Source of the DNA: an uncultured Bacteroidia bacterium
Lineage (GTDB): Bacteria > Bacteroidota > Bacteroidia > Bacteroidales > CAJPTX01
Reading direction: 5' to 3'
DNA: 64,000 nucleotides
Assembly (NCBI GenBank): GCA_947252645.1
Contig: CAMXWF010000004.1
Coordinates: 62,001 to 126,000 of the forward strand
Under the pieces are notes generated by a model. It was not told where the DNA came from. It was given only the letters and a program-made list of their open reading frames with translations, and did no database searches. Positions 6,351 to 15,597 of this stretch are shown here, in pieces (the first letter of the stretch is position 1; the number at the start of each line of letters is the position of its first letter). The translations under genes were made by a program, and so were the position numbers.

Positions 6351-9092
6351 ATGGGAATACAACGTGTTTATCGTTTTGGGGGCCAAACGACCGATGGTGA
6401 TGCCTCCATGCGCAATCAGCTCGGTGGTAAGGGCGTGGGTTTGGCTGAGATGAGTCTTTTGGGCATCCCGGTGCCCCCAGGCTTTACGATTACGACAGAT
6501 ACCTGCAACGAATACTACCAGGCGGGGAAGGAGAAGGTGATTGCGGCCCTGAAGCCCGAGGTGGCCAAGGCCTTAGAGCACTTGGAGCAGACGCTGGGGC
6601 TGGAATTTGGTTCGAGCCGGAATCCGTTGCTTGTGAGCGTGCGCTCGGGGGCGCGTGTCTCCATGCCGGGCATGATGGACACCATCTTGAATCTTGGGCT
6701 CAACGATGAGGCCGTGGGCGGCCTGGCCCAGCGTACGGGCAACCCGCGGTTTGCGTGGGATAGCTACCGGCGGCTCGTGCAGATGTATGGCGACGTGGTG
6801 CTAGGCATGAAGCCACAGAGCAAGGAGGATCACGATCCGTTTGAGAGCATCATCGATGCGCTCAAGGCCAAGCGGGGCATCAAGCTCGATACAGAATTCA
6901 CGGTAGAGGACTTGCAGACGCTGGTGGGTCAATTCCGCGAGGCCATCTTGACCCGCACGGGTAAGCCATTCCCCACCTCGCCCCAGGAGCAGCTTTGGGG
7001 GGCCATACTGGCCGTGTTTGATAGCTGGATGAACGACCGGGCCAAGCTCTATCGCCGCCTCAACGGCATACCCGAGGAGTGGGGCACGGCGGTGAACGTG
7101 CAGGCCATGGTATTTGGGAACATGGGTGAGACCTCCGCTACGGGGGTGGCCTTTACGCGCGATGCGGCCACGGGCGAGCACCGCTTCAATGGAGAGTACC
7201 TCATCAACGCCCAGGGGGAGGACGTGGTGGCCGGGATCAGGACGCCCCACCCCATCACCCTGGAGGACTCCAAGCGTCGGGCGGCCCTGAGGGGTCTGGA
7301 TGCTGCCCAGCGCAAGGCGCAGCTGCTCTCGCTTGAGGAGGCCATGCCCTCGGTGTACGCCACGCTCTTCGAGATCCAGCACAAGCTGGAGGAACACTAC
7401 CACGACATGCAGGACATCGAGTTTACCATCCAGGATGGTCATCTCTGGATGCTACAGACACGGTCGGGCAAGCGCACGGGCAAGGCGCAGGTGAAGATGG
7501 CCATGGACATGCTTGCGGAGAAGCTCATCGATGAGAAGACGGCCCTCCAGCGCGTGGAGCCGGAGAAGCTCAACGAGCTGCTGCACCCCGTGTTCAGCCA
7601 AGCGACCCTGGCAAAGGCGACCATGATAGCCGAGGGGCTCCCGGCCTCCCCTGGGGCAGCTACGGGCCGCATAGTGTTCTTTGCCGATACGGCCGAGGAG
7701 TGGGCCAACAAGGGGGAGAAGGTGATCTTGGTGCGCATGGAGACCTCGCCGGAGGATCTGCGTGGCATCCACGCGGCCGAGGGCATCTTGACCGCCCGGG
7801 GCGGCATGACTTCGCACGCGGCTGTGGTGGCCCGAGGGATGGGCAAGTGCTGCGTGTCGGGGGCCAGTGCGCTTGAGATTGACTACCACAACCGCCAGGT
7901 GACTGTGGCCGGGCGGACGCTCCACGAGGGCGACTGGTTGTCGCTCAATGGATCGACCGGCAAGGTGTACCTCAACCGGCTGGAGACCAGCAATGCCGCC
8001 ATGGACGATGATTTCCAACGGCTTATGGCCCTAGCCGACCGCTATGCGCACTTGGAGGTGCACACCAATGCCGACACGCCGGCAGAGTGCACGATAGCGC
8101 GCAACTTCGGGGCGAAGGGGGTTGGCCTCTGCCGCACGGAGCATATGTTCTTCGAGGGGGATCGCATCACGATGGTGCGTGAGATGATCGTGGCCCCCGA
8201 TGAGGCAGGCCGTCGGGCGGCCTTGGCCAAGCTGCTTCCCATCCAGCGGGCCGATTTCTTGGGGATTTTTGAGGCGATGCAGGGTCAGCCGGTGTGCGTG
8301 CGCTTGCTCGACCCTCCGCTGCACGAGTTTCTCCCCAAGCACGACAACGTGAAGGCCATCGAGGCCCTGGCCAAGGAGCTACAGGTGTCCCCGGCCGAGG
8401 TGCTGCGCAATATCAACCTCTTGGAGGAGGTCAACCCCATGCTGGGCTTTCGAGGCTGTCGCCTAGGCATCCTCTACCCTGAGATCACCGAGATGCAGAC
8501 GCAGGCCATCGTGGAGGCTGCCCTCATGCTGCGCAAGAAGGGGATAGATGCCAAGCCCAAGATCATGATTCCGCTCGTAGGGCACGTGAACGAGTTCCGC
8601 AATCAGCGGGCGGTGATAGAGCGCACGGCCGAAGAGATCTACAAGCAGTACAACGACCGTCTGGAGCTCAAAATAGGCACGATGATCGAGATTCCGCGCG
8701 CGGCACTAACGGCCGATGAGGTGGCCGAGGCCGCGGACTTTTTCAGCTTTGGGACGAACGACATGACGCAGATGATCTTCGGCTACAGCCGGGACGATGC
8801 GGGCTTCTTCCTGCCCTACTACCTGAAGCACCGGATACTCAAATTCGATCCCTTCAAGACTTTGGATCGCAAGGGGGTGGTGCATATGATGGAGATAGCC
8901 ATTGATCACGGCCGCTCGACCAAACCTGCGCTCTCGGTGGGCATCTGCGGGGAGCACGGGGGCGACCCGAAGTCCATAGGCTACTGCGAGGAGCTGTCGA
9001 TGAACTACGTGAGCTGCTCGCCCTTCCGCGTGCCGATTGCGCGTCTGGCTGCGGCGCAAGCAGCCATTGAAAAGTCTCAAGCTCGGGCATAG
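6351..9092 (+). CDS. ppdK: Pyruvate, phosphate dikinase
   Basis: Interconverts pyruvate, ATP and Pi with phosphoenolpyruvate, AMP and PPi in glycolysis or gluconeogenesis. At 913 residues it has full length. Visible features: the N-terminal ATP-grasp half (LGGKGVGLAEMSLLGIPVPPGFTITT; VSVRSGARVSMPGMMDTILN), the swivelling phosphohistidine domain with GGMTSHAAVVARGMGK (catalytic His near residue 489), and the C-terminal PEP-binding barrel ending in FFSFGTNDMTQM and GICGEHGGDPKS with the catalytic Cys. The frame is open from 6261, but MGIQRVYRFGG at 6351 matches the family start and follows the promoter. It is a single-gene unit closed by a strong terminator. Confidence 0.98.
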   Translation: MGIQRVYRFGGQTTDGDASMRNQLGGKGVGLAEMSLLGIPVPPGFTITTDTCNEYYQAGKEKVIAALKPEVAKALEHLEQTLGLEFGSSRNPLLVSVRSGARVSMPGMMDTILNLGLNDEAVGGLAQRTGNPRFAWDSYRRLVQMYGDVVLGMKPQSKEDHDPFESIIDALKAKRGIKLDTEFTVEDLQTLVGQFREAILTRTGKPFPTSPQEQLWGAILAVFDSWMNDRAKLYRRLNGIPEEWGTAVNVQAMVFGNMGETSATGVAFTRDAATGEHRFNGEYLINAQGEDVVAGIRTPHPITLEDSKRRAALRGLDAAQRKAQLLSLEEAMPSVYATLFEIQHKLEEHYHDMQDIEFTIQDGHLWMLQTRSGKRTGKAQVKMAMDMLAEKLIDEKTALQRVEPEKLNELLHPVFSQATLAKATMIAEGLPASPGAATGRIVFFADTAEEWANKGEKVILVRMETSPEDLRGIHAAEGILTARGGMTSHAAVVARGMGKCCVSGASALEIDYHNRQVTVAGRTLHEGDWLSLNGSTGKVYLNRLETSNAAMDDDFQRLMALADRYAHLEVHTNADTPAECTIARNFGAKGVGLCRTEHMFFEGDRITMVREMIVAPDEAGRRAALAKLLPIQRADFLGIFEAMQGQPVCVRLLDPPLHEFLPKHDNVKAIEALAKELQVSPAEVLRNINLLEEVNPMLGFRGCRLGILYPEITEMQTQAIVEAALMLRKKGIDAKPKIMIPLVGHVNEFRNQRAVIERTAEEIYKQYNDRLELKIGTMIEIPRAALTADEVAEAADFFSFGTNDMTQMIFGYSRDDAGFFLPYYLKHRILKFDPFKTLDRKGVVHMMEIAIDHGRSTKPALSVGICGEHGGDPKSIGYCEELSMNYVSCSPFRVPIARLAAAQAAIEKSQARA

Positions 9093-9122
9093 AGGAGACC
9101 GAAGGACGGGCAAGGGGCTAGG

Positions 9123-9156
9123 GGCCCCCACGGGATACCCCGTGGGGGCCTTTTTT
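9123..9156 (+). terminator. Strong Rho-independent terminator after ppdK
   Basis: A perfect 12-bp stem, GGCCCCCACGGG (9123-9134) with CCCGTGGGGGCC (9139-9150), a 4-base loop and six T residues at 9151-9156. It insulates ppdK from the restriction-modification genes. Confidence 0.95.
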
Positions 9157-9195
9157 GTGGGGCGCAAAGTCTGGCATGTGTGGGTGCATAAATGC

Positions 9196-9203
9196 TAACT
9201 TTG
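9196..9203 (+). promoter_or_regulatory. -7 element for the restriction-modification genes
   Basis: TAACTTTG, 32 bases before the ATG at 9236, fits TAnnTTTG. No good -33 element is visible. It would drive both the broken nuclease gene and the methyltransferase. Confidence 0.65.
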
Positions 9204-9235
9204 CAAGAGAGGGGTAATTCTAGGGGCGCGCGAGG

Positions 9236-10294
9236 ATGGCAACAGGGCTATTTGGACAAAAGTACTCGAGTAGAGACTACACCGACAAGCAGTATTGGGG
9301 GAAGAATCAGTTCAATAGCTCCTTCCCGGCCTCTTTGGTGGCCTACATGTGGTGGCACCGTATGTCCCTAGTCTACCTCAACACCGATACTAAAGGCAAC
9401 ATAAGACAAGGGAGCATCACAGCCAAATCATTATTCGGCATTGATCCGCTATCTGATGATGCTTATTATAATTTTGAAGCTGGATTCCCTCAATACGAAA
9501 CGTTTTACACAGGCAAAAGGGAAACTATAGACTTAGTAATGATGGAGCGCACAACAGGGGAATGTCTATCGGGGCTTGAGGTCAAGCTCACCGCAATCCC
9601 CGACAGCACAACAATCGACCGCCAAGAAGACGAGTAGAGCTGCGAACTAGTTGTGCGTCCCCCCACTGTCTGCTTTCTAGCATGCGGCATAAGCTCCTAC
9701 TACGAGGCACACAAGCTGAGAGCCCATCTACGTGATATGCTTACCGGGGTACCTCAAATCAACCATTGGGAGGAAGCAGACGAGGTGGCTCCACACTATG
9801 ACTCAATACGTAAGGCAATAGCGCAAATCATCAGCGACATGGCAGATGGCCAACAACCGTTGATACTGCAACCTATATGGAAAACCGATCGCACTGGGAA
9901 ACTAGCTGTTGATTGCTTGGATGCTTTCGTGTGGTCCAATTCGGCCCTGCTGGCCCTGGTGGCGCAGGGGGACAATAACGATGGGGGAGGTATTTCAAGG
10001 CTAAAGCGCACGGTCATCTGGGTGTACCGAATGCTTTTCGATTATGTGACCTTCTCAAAGTTTGACTACGTGCGGATAGTCAAGCTCCACTCATACGGGC
10101 TTGCGAACGACAAGGCCTTTGCGCTCTCTGGCACCAAGACCTATCCCTACCTGCGGGGCAGGGTTCTGACCCATCCGCGGGTGGGGAAGCACGAAATCCG
10201 AAACATCATATTGGGGGGCGGGGAACGGCTGCGGAGTCCAGAGCGTAGGTTTGATGCGGCCATAGTCAATTGTCCCGAGCTTTTTGCGGAATAG
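9236..10294 (+). pseudogene. HindVP-type restriction endonuclease gene interrupted by an in-frame TAG
   Basis: The two halves are in one reading frame and together give about 352 residues, the size expected of HindVP-family type II nucleases. The N-terminal half (9236-9634) has the family opening TGLFGQKYSSRDYTDKQYW, then WGKNQFNSSFPASLVAYM, and a probable PD-(D/E)XK core (IDLVMMERTTGE followed by GLEVKLTAIPD). A TAG at 9635-9637 then interrupts the conserved sequence, which resumes at once as SCELVVRPPTVCFLACGI and continues to the TAG at 10292. The stop falls where I recall family members having a Tyr before the conserved Gly/Ser-Cys-Glu, so one substitution in TAT or TAC would explain it. 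A GTG at 9653 could restart translation of the C-terminal half. G+C is about 36% over 9421-9540 by hand count, against 67% at 9001-9060, suggesting transfer. Specificity is not readable. Confidence 0.82.
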
Positions 10295-10298
10295 GGCG

Positions 10299-11195
10299 AT
10301 GCGAGCAGTGGATCTATTTTGCGGCTGCGGTGGGCTGAGCCTTGGCTTCCAGGAGGCGGGCTTCGAGGTGGTGCTCGGGGTGGACAGCTGGGGTCCAGCC
10401 ATGCGAGTGTACCAGGCCAATTTTGCCCATCCTGGGAAGGCACTAGACCTCAGCCAGGTGGATCAGGCCATAACGGCGGTAGGGGCCTATAGGCCCGACA
10501 TCGTGATAGGAGGGCCGCCGTGCCAAGATTTCTCCTCCGCTGGCAAGCGCGATGAGAACAATGGCCGGGGCGACCTGACCATCTGCTTTGCGCAAATTGT
10601 GGCCGGGGTGGGGCCCGCGTGGTTTTTAATGGAGAATGTGCCGCGCATCCGGGGAAGTGAGAAGCTGGCCGAAGCCAAACGCATTCTCCATGGGGCAGGC
10701 TACGAGAGCGTGGAGATAGTACTCGATGCCAGTCTCTGCGGCGTACCGCAACAGCGCAAGCGCTTCTTCCTGATAGGCCATCGTGGTAGGCTCGATGCCT
10801 CGCTGCTGCGGATGCTGGAGGAAGGCTTGGCCCCAAAGCCCATGACCATGGCGGATTACTTCGGCGATTCGTTGGGCATAGCGTACTACTATCGTCACCC
10901 CCGCAGCTACGCACGCAGGGGCATTTTCAGCATGGAGGAGCCTAGCCCCACTATCAGGGGCGTCAATCGGCCCATACCTGGCGGTTACCAGCTACACCAC
11001 AACGACCCCGTGACAACGCTTGCGGGCGTTAGGCCGCTGACAACGAAGGAGCGCAGCCTGGTGCAAACCTTCCCAGAGCGCTTTAAGTTCGAGGGTACGC
11101 GTACAGTGCTAGAGCAGGTGATAGGGAACGCCGTGCCAGTGAAGCTGGCTAGCTACGTGGCGCGGGTACTGCTAGCCTACATGACGCGGGAGTAG
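10299..11195 (+). CDS. DNA (cytosine-5-)-methyltransferase of a type II R-M system
   Basis: C5 methyltransferase with the motifs in order: I (DLFCGCGGLSLGFQEAG) at the N-terminus, IV (GGPPCQDFSSAGKR) with the catalytic Cys near residue 75, VI (FLMENV), VIII (GVPQQRKRFFLIG), a target-recognition region at about 170-235, IX (RPLTTKERSLVQTFP) and X (EQVIGNAVPVKLA). The 298-residue length is normal and nothing is missing, so it should be active. ATG at 10299 lies 4 bases after the nuclease frame ends; a TTG at 10284 would overlap it. The neighbouring nuclease is broken, so the methyltransferase may now act alone. Target-site specificity cannot be read. Confidence 0.95.
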   Translation: MRAVDLFCGCGGLSLGFQEAGFEVVLGVDSWGPAMRVYQANFAHPGKALDLSQVDQAITAVGAYRPDIVIGGPPCQDFSSAGKRDENNGRGDLTICFAQIVAGVGPAWFLMENVPRIRGSEKLAEAKRILHGAGYESVEIVLDASLCGVPQQRKRFFLIGHRGRLDASLLRMLEEGLAPKPMTMADYFGDSLGIAYYYRHPRSYARRGIFSMEEPSPTIRGVNRPIPGGYQLHHNDPVTTLAGVRPLTTKERSLVQTFPERFKFEGTRTVLEQVIGNAVPVKLASYVARVLLAYMTRE

Positions 11196-11298
11196 CCCCA
11201 CGCGCCCGCCCGAGCTCGGGGATGGGAAAGCGAGTTTGCTGGGCGCGGGTGGTGGAAAGCAGGGATTTCTGCCCTTGGGTGAATTGGGGAAAAATGCT

Positions 11299-11306
11299 TA
11301 CCTTTA
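11299..11306 (+). promoter_or_regulatory. -7 element for rfbD
   Basis: TACCTTTA, one mismatch to TAnnTTTG, with TTG at 11275-11277 as a possible -33 element and ATG 26 bases downstream. The preceding bases nearly repeat those of the tRNA-Cys promoter at 3778-3791. Confidence 0.6.
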
Positions 11307-11331
11307 GGGTGAGGCAAAAGGGGGCACAGTC

Positions 11332-12192
11332 ATGAGGATAGTAGTCACTGGCGCAGGCGGTCAACTTGGTCGACAGCTAGCTGAGCTGGTAGGCCAAGGC
11401 CAGGGGTCGTTGGAATGGCGATTTGTCACGCATGATGAGTGGGACGTAGCGGATTACCAATCTGGGCATGATTTTCTTTCCAGCTACGGGGTGGACGTGG
11501 TGGTGAACTGCGCGGCGTTTACGGCGGTGGATCGTGCAGAGAGCGTGCCTGATGAGGCCTATCGGGCCAATGCGCAGGCCCCAGAGGTGCTACTGAAGCT
11601 GGCCGAGGAGGAGGATTTTCGCCTCATTCAGATATCTACCGACTACGTGTTCAATGGTCGGCATGCGCAGCCCCTTCGGGAGCTTGATTCCCCGACCCCG
11701 GCCTGTATCTATGCCATCAGCAAGCATGCGGGCGAGTTGGCCATCCTGCACTCGCCGCGGGCGCTGGTGATCCGCACGGGCTGGCTCTACTCGGTCTATG
11801 GTCACAATTTTTTCTTGACGATGGCACGGCGTTGCCAGCAGGGGGAAATGTCGCGTGTGGTCTACGACCAAGTGGGGACGCCCACGTGGTGCGGGAGCCT
11901 GGCTGGAGCGATCGAGACGATAGTCGAGGCGCCCGAGTGGCGCCCTGGGCTCTACCACTTTGCCGACCAGGGCGTGGCCTCGTGGTACGATTTTGCGCAC
12001 GCCATCTACGAGGCCTTGGGGATGCCCACGGGGGTGACCCCGATACTCACGCGCGATTTTCCGCAGGCGGCACCCCGTCCAGCCTACAGCGTGCTGGACT
12101 GCAGGATGATCGAGCGTACCTTTGATATCAAGCGACACCACTGGCACGAGCAGCTCATGCGCTGCCTGGCGGCCTATGGACATCGCGCCTAG
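11332..12192 (+). CDS. rfbD: dTDP-4-dehydrorhamnose reductase
   Basis: NADPH-dependent last step of dTDP-L-rhamnose synthesis. The 286-residue protein starts with the Rossmann motif MRIVVTGAGGQLGRQLAELVG, has VVNCAAFTAVDRAE near residue 60, the STDYVFNG segment near 101, the catalytic YAISKHAGE (YxxxK) around 126-134, and the downstream VIRTGWLYS. RfbA, B and C are not adjacent, so the pathway would be completed elsewhere. Sixteen bases separate it from the phosphohexomutase gene, which would supply sugar phosphates, so the pair is probably one transcript. Confidence 0.95.
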   Translation: MRIVVTGAGGQLGRQLAELVGQGQGSLEWRFVTHDEWDVADYQSGHDFLSSYGVDVVVNCAAFTAVDRAESVPDEAYRANAQAPEVLLKLAEEEDFRLIQISTDYVFNGRHAQPLRELDSPTPACIYAISKHAGELAILHSPRALVIRTGWLYSVYGHNFFLTMARRCQQGEMSRVVYDQVGTPTWCGSLAGAIETIVEAPEWRPGLYHFADQGVASWYDFAHAIYEALGMPTGVTPILTRDFPQAAPRPAYSVLDCRMIERTFDIKRHHWHEQLMRCLAAYGHRA

Positions 12193-12208
12193 AGAAAGGA
12201 CAAATACC

Positions 12209-13948
12209 ATGGGACTAGAAGTACTTACCCCGCAGCAGCAAGAGGTGGTGCGCGAGTGGCTCTCGGCAGAATATGACCCCATCACACGGGCGGCAGTGCA
12301 AGACTTGGTGGAGGGAGATCCGGCCGCCCTGCGCGATGCCTTTGGGGCACGTTTGGATTTTGGCACAGGGGGCATGCGCGGCATCATGGGCGTTGGCACG
12401 AATCGGCTCAACAATTATACCCTTGGCTTCGCGACGCAAGGTCTGGCCAACTACCTCCTTCGCACCTACCCCAAGGGGCAAGAGCTGCGGGTGGCCATAG
12501 CGTATGACAGCCGGATGCACAGTCAGGAGTTTGCCGAGGATGCGGCCGACATCCTCACGGCCAACGGCATCAGGGTGTACCTCTATGAGCAGGTTCGCCC
12601 CACGCCGCTGCTGAGCTACACGGTCAGGGCTTACCACTGCCACGCAGGGATCATCATCACGGCCTCACACAATCCGAAGGAGTACAATGGCTACAAGGTG
12701 TATTGGTCGGATGGGGCGCAGGTGGTACCCCCACACGACAAGGGGATCATCGAGGAGGTCTACAGTCTCAAGTCTGTGAGTCAGATTAAGCACGGGGGGC
12801 CTGCAGAGCTACGGGTAATGCTTTCGCATGATGCCGATGAGGCCTACCTGAGCTACCTGCAGACGCAAGCCCTGCACCCCGAGCTTGGGGAGGCTAGAAA
12901 GTCGGTGGGTATCAGCTACACGCCGCTCCACGGCACGGGGGGAAAGCTGGCTCCAGCGCACCTACGGAGGCTGGGCTACACCGAAGTGCACCCGGTGCCC
13001 GAGCAGGTGCAGCCCGATGGGGAGTTTCCCACGCTGCGGAGTCCGAACCCAGAAGATCCCAAGGCCCTAGACTTGGCCGTGAAGCAGGCCCAGCGGCTGG
13101 GGGATAAGCTTGTGCTGGCCAACGACCCGGATGCGGATCGTATGTCGGCCTACGTGTGCAATGGGAAGGATGAGCTGTGTCGCCTGGATGGCGACCAGCA
13201 GGCCACGCTCATTGCGTACTACCTGCTGGAGTCGCGCCGGAGGGCGGGGACTCTTCCCGCACATCCGTACCTAATCCGCACGATTGTTACGAGCACGCTG
13301 CTCGACAAGATAGCGGCGGATTACGGCGCAACGACCTATGCCGTGCTTACGGGCTTTAAGTACATTGCAGCCCTGATAGCCGCCATGCCACCAGAGTATG
13401 AGTACATCATGGGTTGTGAGGAGAGCCAGGGGTGCTTGGTGGGCACTGGGGTGCGCGACAAGGATGGAATCCAGGCTGCAGGCATCATGGCCGACCTGAC
13501 CACCTGGGAGTGCGCGCAGGGTGGTAGCCCGATGGATCGTTTGGCGTCGCTCTATAGTCGTTACGGACTCCTCCATAAGGCCCAGAAGTCCATTACGCTC
13601 CAAGGGGCTGAAGGGCAGCAGGAGATAGGGCGTCGGATGCAGGCCCTGCGCAAGAATCCGCCGAGCACGATTGCGGGCGAGCGGGTGGTGGAGGTACGCG
13701 ATTTTCTCAGTAGGCCCATCCACCAGCTGCCGACCCCGGGGAGCAACATAGTGCTGCAGGCGCACTCCAACGTGCTGCAGTACGTGACTGATAAGGGCTC
13801 GACGCTCACCGTGCGTCCCTCGGGGACAGAGCCCAAGATTAAGTACTACGGGCTGGTGGATGAGCCATTCAGGGATTTTGGGGTGTCCATTCCGTTGGCC
13901 AACGCGCGGCTGGAGGAGCTGCTTGAGGAGCTCAGCACGAGGGGCTAG
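12209..13948 (+). CDS. Phosphoglucomutase/phosphomannomutase family phospho-sugar mutase
   Basis: Interconverts hexose 1- and 6-phosphates. The 579-residue protein is the long form close to PgcA/PGM2. Motifs in order: RLDFGTGGMRGIMGVGTNRLN near residue 46, the phosphoserine loop TASHNPKEYNGYK near 148, the metal-binding DPDADRM near 309, the sugar-specificity loop GCEESQG near 406, and the phosphate-binding RPSGTEPKIKYY near 541. ATG at 12209 is preceded by AGAAAGGA and is preferred over an upstream in-frame codon at 12122 that lies inside rfbD. Substrate (glucose, mannose or both) is not decided by sequence. It follows rfbD by 16 bases. Confidence 0.94.
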   Translation: MGLEVLTPQQQEVVREWLSAEYDPITRAAVQDLVEGDPAALRDAFGARLDFGTGGMRGIMGVGTNRLNNYTLGFATQGLANYLLRTYPKGQELRVAIAYDSRMHSQEFAEDAADILTANGIRVYLYEQVRPTPLLSYTVRAYHCHAGIIITASHNPKEYNGYKVYWSDGAQVVPPHDKGIIEEVYSLKSVSQIKHGGPAELRVMLSHDADEAYLSYLQTQALHPELGEARKSVGISYTPLHGTGGKLAPAHLRRLGYTEVHPVPEQVQPDGEFPTLRSPNPEDPKALDLAVKQAQRLGDKLVLANDPDADRMSAYVCNGKDELCRLDGDQQATLIAYYLLESRRRAGTLPAHPYLIRTIVTSTLLDKIAADYGATTYAVLTGFKYIAALIAAMPPEYEYIMGCEESQGCLVGTGVRDKDGIQAAGIMADLTTWECAQGGSPMDRLASLYSRYGLLHKAQKSITLQGAEGQQEIGRRMQALRKNPPSTIAGERVVEVRDFLSRPIHQLPTPGSNIVLQAHSNVLQYVTDKGSTLTVRPSGTEPKIKYYGLVDEPFRDFGVSIPLANARLEELLEELSTRG

Positions 13949-13981
13949 GGTAAGCAGGGTGGACTAGGCGTTAGGGGAGAG

Positions 13982-15562
13982 TTGGACAGGTTTCGTCGGC
14001 ATCGGTTGGGCAGCCTTCGCTGGTTGCGCCGCCAGGAGCGTTTTTTTTCGCTCGTGGTGGATCATGGGGAGATCGTCTATATCAGCCCTGGTCTTCGGTC
14101 GATCATGGGCCTGCAGCGCGAGGAGGTAGTGGGTAAGCCCCGTTGCTACCTTATTTCGGACGTGGAGTGGGAGTTTGTGCAGTATGCGCTGCTGGATCTC
14201 GATGGGCCCGGGGAGAGCGTGCGGCTCAACTTGGCGTGTCACCCCCAACGCGTGGTGGGCTTCCGCGGCTTTGCGAGCCACTTTGGAGAAGACAATAAGC
14301 AGTCAGGCATGCTGTGGGGCTTTCCGTGCCCGGTGCGTACCGAGGAGGAGCTCCAGTGGGCCGACCGGCTAGGGGAATGCCAGGTGACAGCGAGCGATGC
14401 GCTGATGGCCACGGTGAGCCACGAAATCCGGACATCGGTTTCCAACCTTTTAGGCCTAATCGACTTGGCCAAGAGTGCTGGTAGCAGTCGTGAGCGTACT
14501 CAGCTCCTTTCCATGGTGAGCAACATCGGACAGCAGCTCCGGATGTTGCTGACGGACGTGCTGGAGGAGACCAAATACAAAGCGAAGCGCCCCGCCCCCA
14601 AGCAGATCCCTTTTCAGCTCCGACCGCTATTGGCAGACTTGGTGATGCGCTTTGCCCTACTCTATCCACACCTAGAGGTGCGGCTTGAATACGATGAGGC
14701 GCTCCCGCAACTTGTGCGGGGCGATACGAGTCGTTTGACGCAGATAGTGGCGAATTTTCTTTCTAATGCCGTGAAGTACACGCCCCAGGGTCGGGTGACG
14801 CTCTGGGCGCGAGATATTCGGAATAAGCAGGACGTGCAGTTCGTCATAGAGGATACGGGTAGAGGTCTCTCGAAGGAGCTTCAGTCGCGTCTGTTCACGC
14901 CCTATTCGCGTGGGCGACATGGCTCACCGACGATCAGCACGGGCCTGGGGCTCTACATTGCCCGCCAGATGATCGTGGAGCAAGGTGGAAGCCTGAAAGT
15001 GGACTCTCAGCCTGGGGAGGGGACGTCGATGATCTTTACCCTGCCGCTCATCAGCGAGGATCTGCAGGGTGTAGCCCCTCCCCCTACGCCCGAGCCATCT
15101 CCCGGGGATGCGACAGATGCGCTATTGTCGCCCCCCGGGGAGGGGCAGGTGGCCCCTCTTCCCCCAGCTGAGCACCCTAGAGGCAAGAAGAAGATACTAC
15201 TGGTGGACGATAATCCGATCAACATTTTGGTGGCGCAGAAGTTCCTTGCGCACTGGGGCTACCAGCCCTGCACGGCCAGTAGCGGTGCGCAGGCCCTGGA
15301 AATGCTTGCGCAAGAGTACTTTTTTTTGATATTTATGGATATCCGGATGCCCGATATGGACGGCTATGAAACAGCCCGGCGCATCCGTAACCTCTCGACG
15401 GGCAAAGCCAAGACCCCAATCATTGCGCTGACGGCCTCCACGGAGATCGGCGTGCGCACCAAGATCGCGGAGTCGGGCATGGACGGCTATATCTTTAAGC
15501 CCTTCGATGCCCACGTGCTGCAGGGGATTGTGGAGAAATATGCTGGTGGCCCCGAATGGTAG
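13982..15562 (+). CDS. Soluble hybrid sensor histidine kinase with receiver domain
   Basis: No transmembrane segment or signal peptide is visible, so this 526-residue kinase should be cytoplasmic. Order: PAS-like domain at about 18-130 (LVVDHGEIVYISPGLRSIMG), HisKA dimerisation domain with ATVSHEIRTSVSNLLG (phospho-His near residue 147), HATPase with NFLSNAVKYTPQG, EDTGRGLS and STGLGLYIARQ, a proline-rich linker at about 360-400, and a receiver domain with KILLVDDNP, phospho-Asp in MDIRMPDMDG (near 453), ALTAST and the conserved Lys in IFKPFD. The start is TTG at 13982 with AGGGGAGA just before it, 33 bases after the mutase. There is no DNA-binding output, so phosphate probably passes to an unlinked protein. 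Confidence 0.92.
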   Translation: MDRFRRHRLGSLRWLRRQERFFSLVVDHGEIVYISPGLRSIMGLQREEVVGKPRCYLISDVEWEFVQYALLDLDGPGESVRLNLACHPQRVVGFRGFASHFGEDNKQSGMLWGFPCPVRTEEELQWADRLGECQVTASDALMATVSHEIRTSVSNLLGLIDLAKSAGSSRERTQLLSMVSNIGQQLRMLLTDVLEETKYKAKRPAPKQIPFQLRPLLADLVMRFALLYPHLEVRLEYDEALPQLVRGDTSRLTQIVANFLSNAVKYTPQGRVTLWARDIRNKQDVQFVIEDTGRGLSKELQSRLFTPYSRGRHGSPTISTGLGLYIARQMIVEQGGSLKVDSQPGEGTSMIFTLPLISEDLQGVAPPPTPEPSPGDATDALLSPPGEGQVAPLPPAEHPRGKKKILLVDDNPINILVAQKFLAHWGYQPCTASSGAQALEMLAQEYFFLIFMDIRMPDMDGYETARRIRNLSTGKAKTPIIALTASTEIGVRTKIAESGMDGYIFKPFDAHVLQGIVEKYAGGPEW

Positions 15563-15597
15563 AGGGCGTACGAGTATGGACAACCGATGAAGGGCTA

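Noticed and set aside
9635..9637. Amber suppression or TAG recoding to explain the split nuclease
   Set aside because: TAG ends about three quarters of the intact genes in the window, so general read-through would be harmful; no suppressor tRNA or pyrrolysine-type gene is visible.
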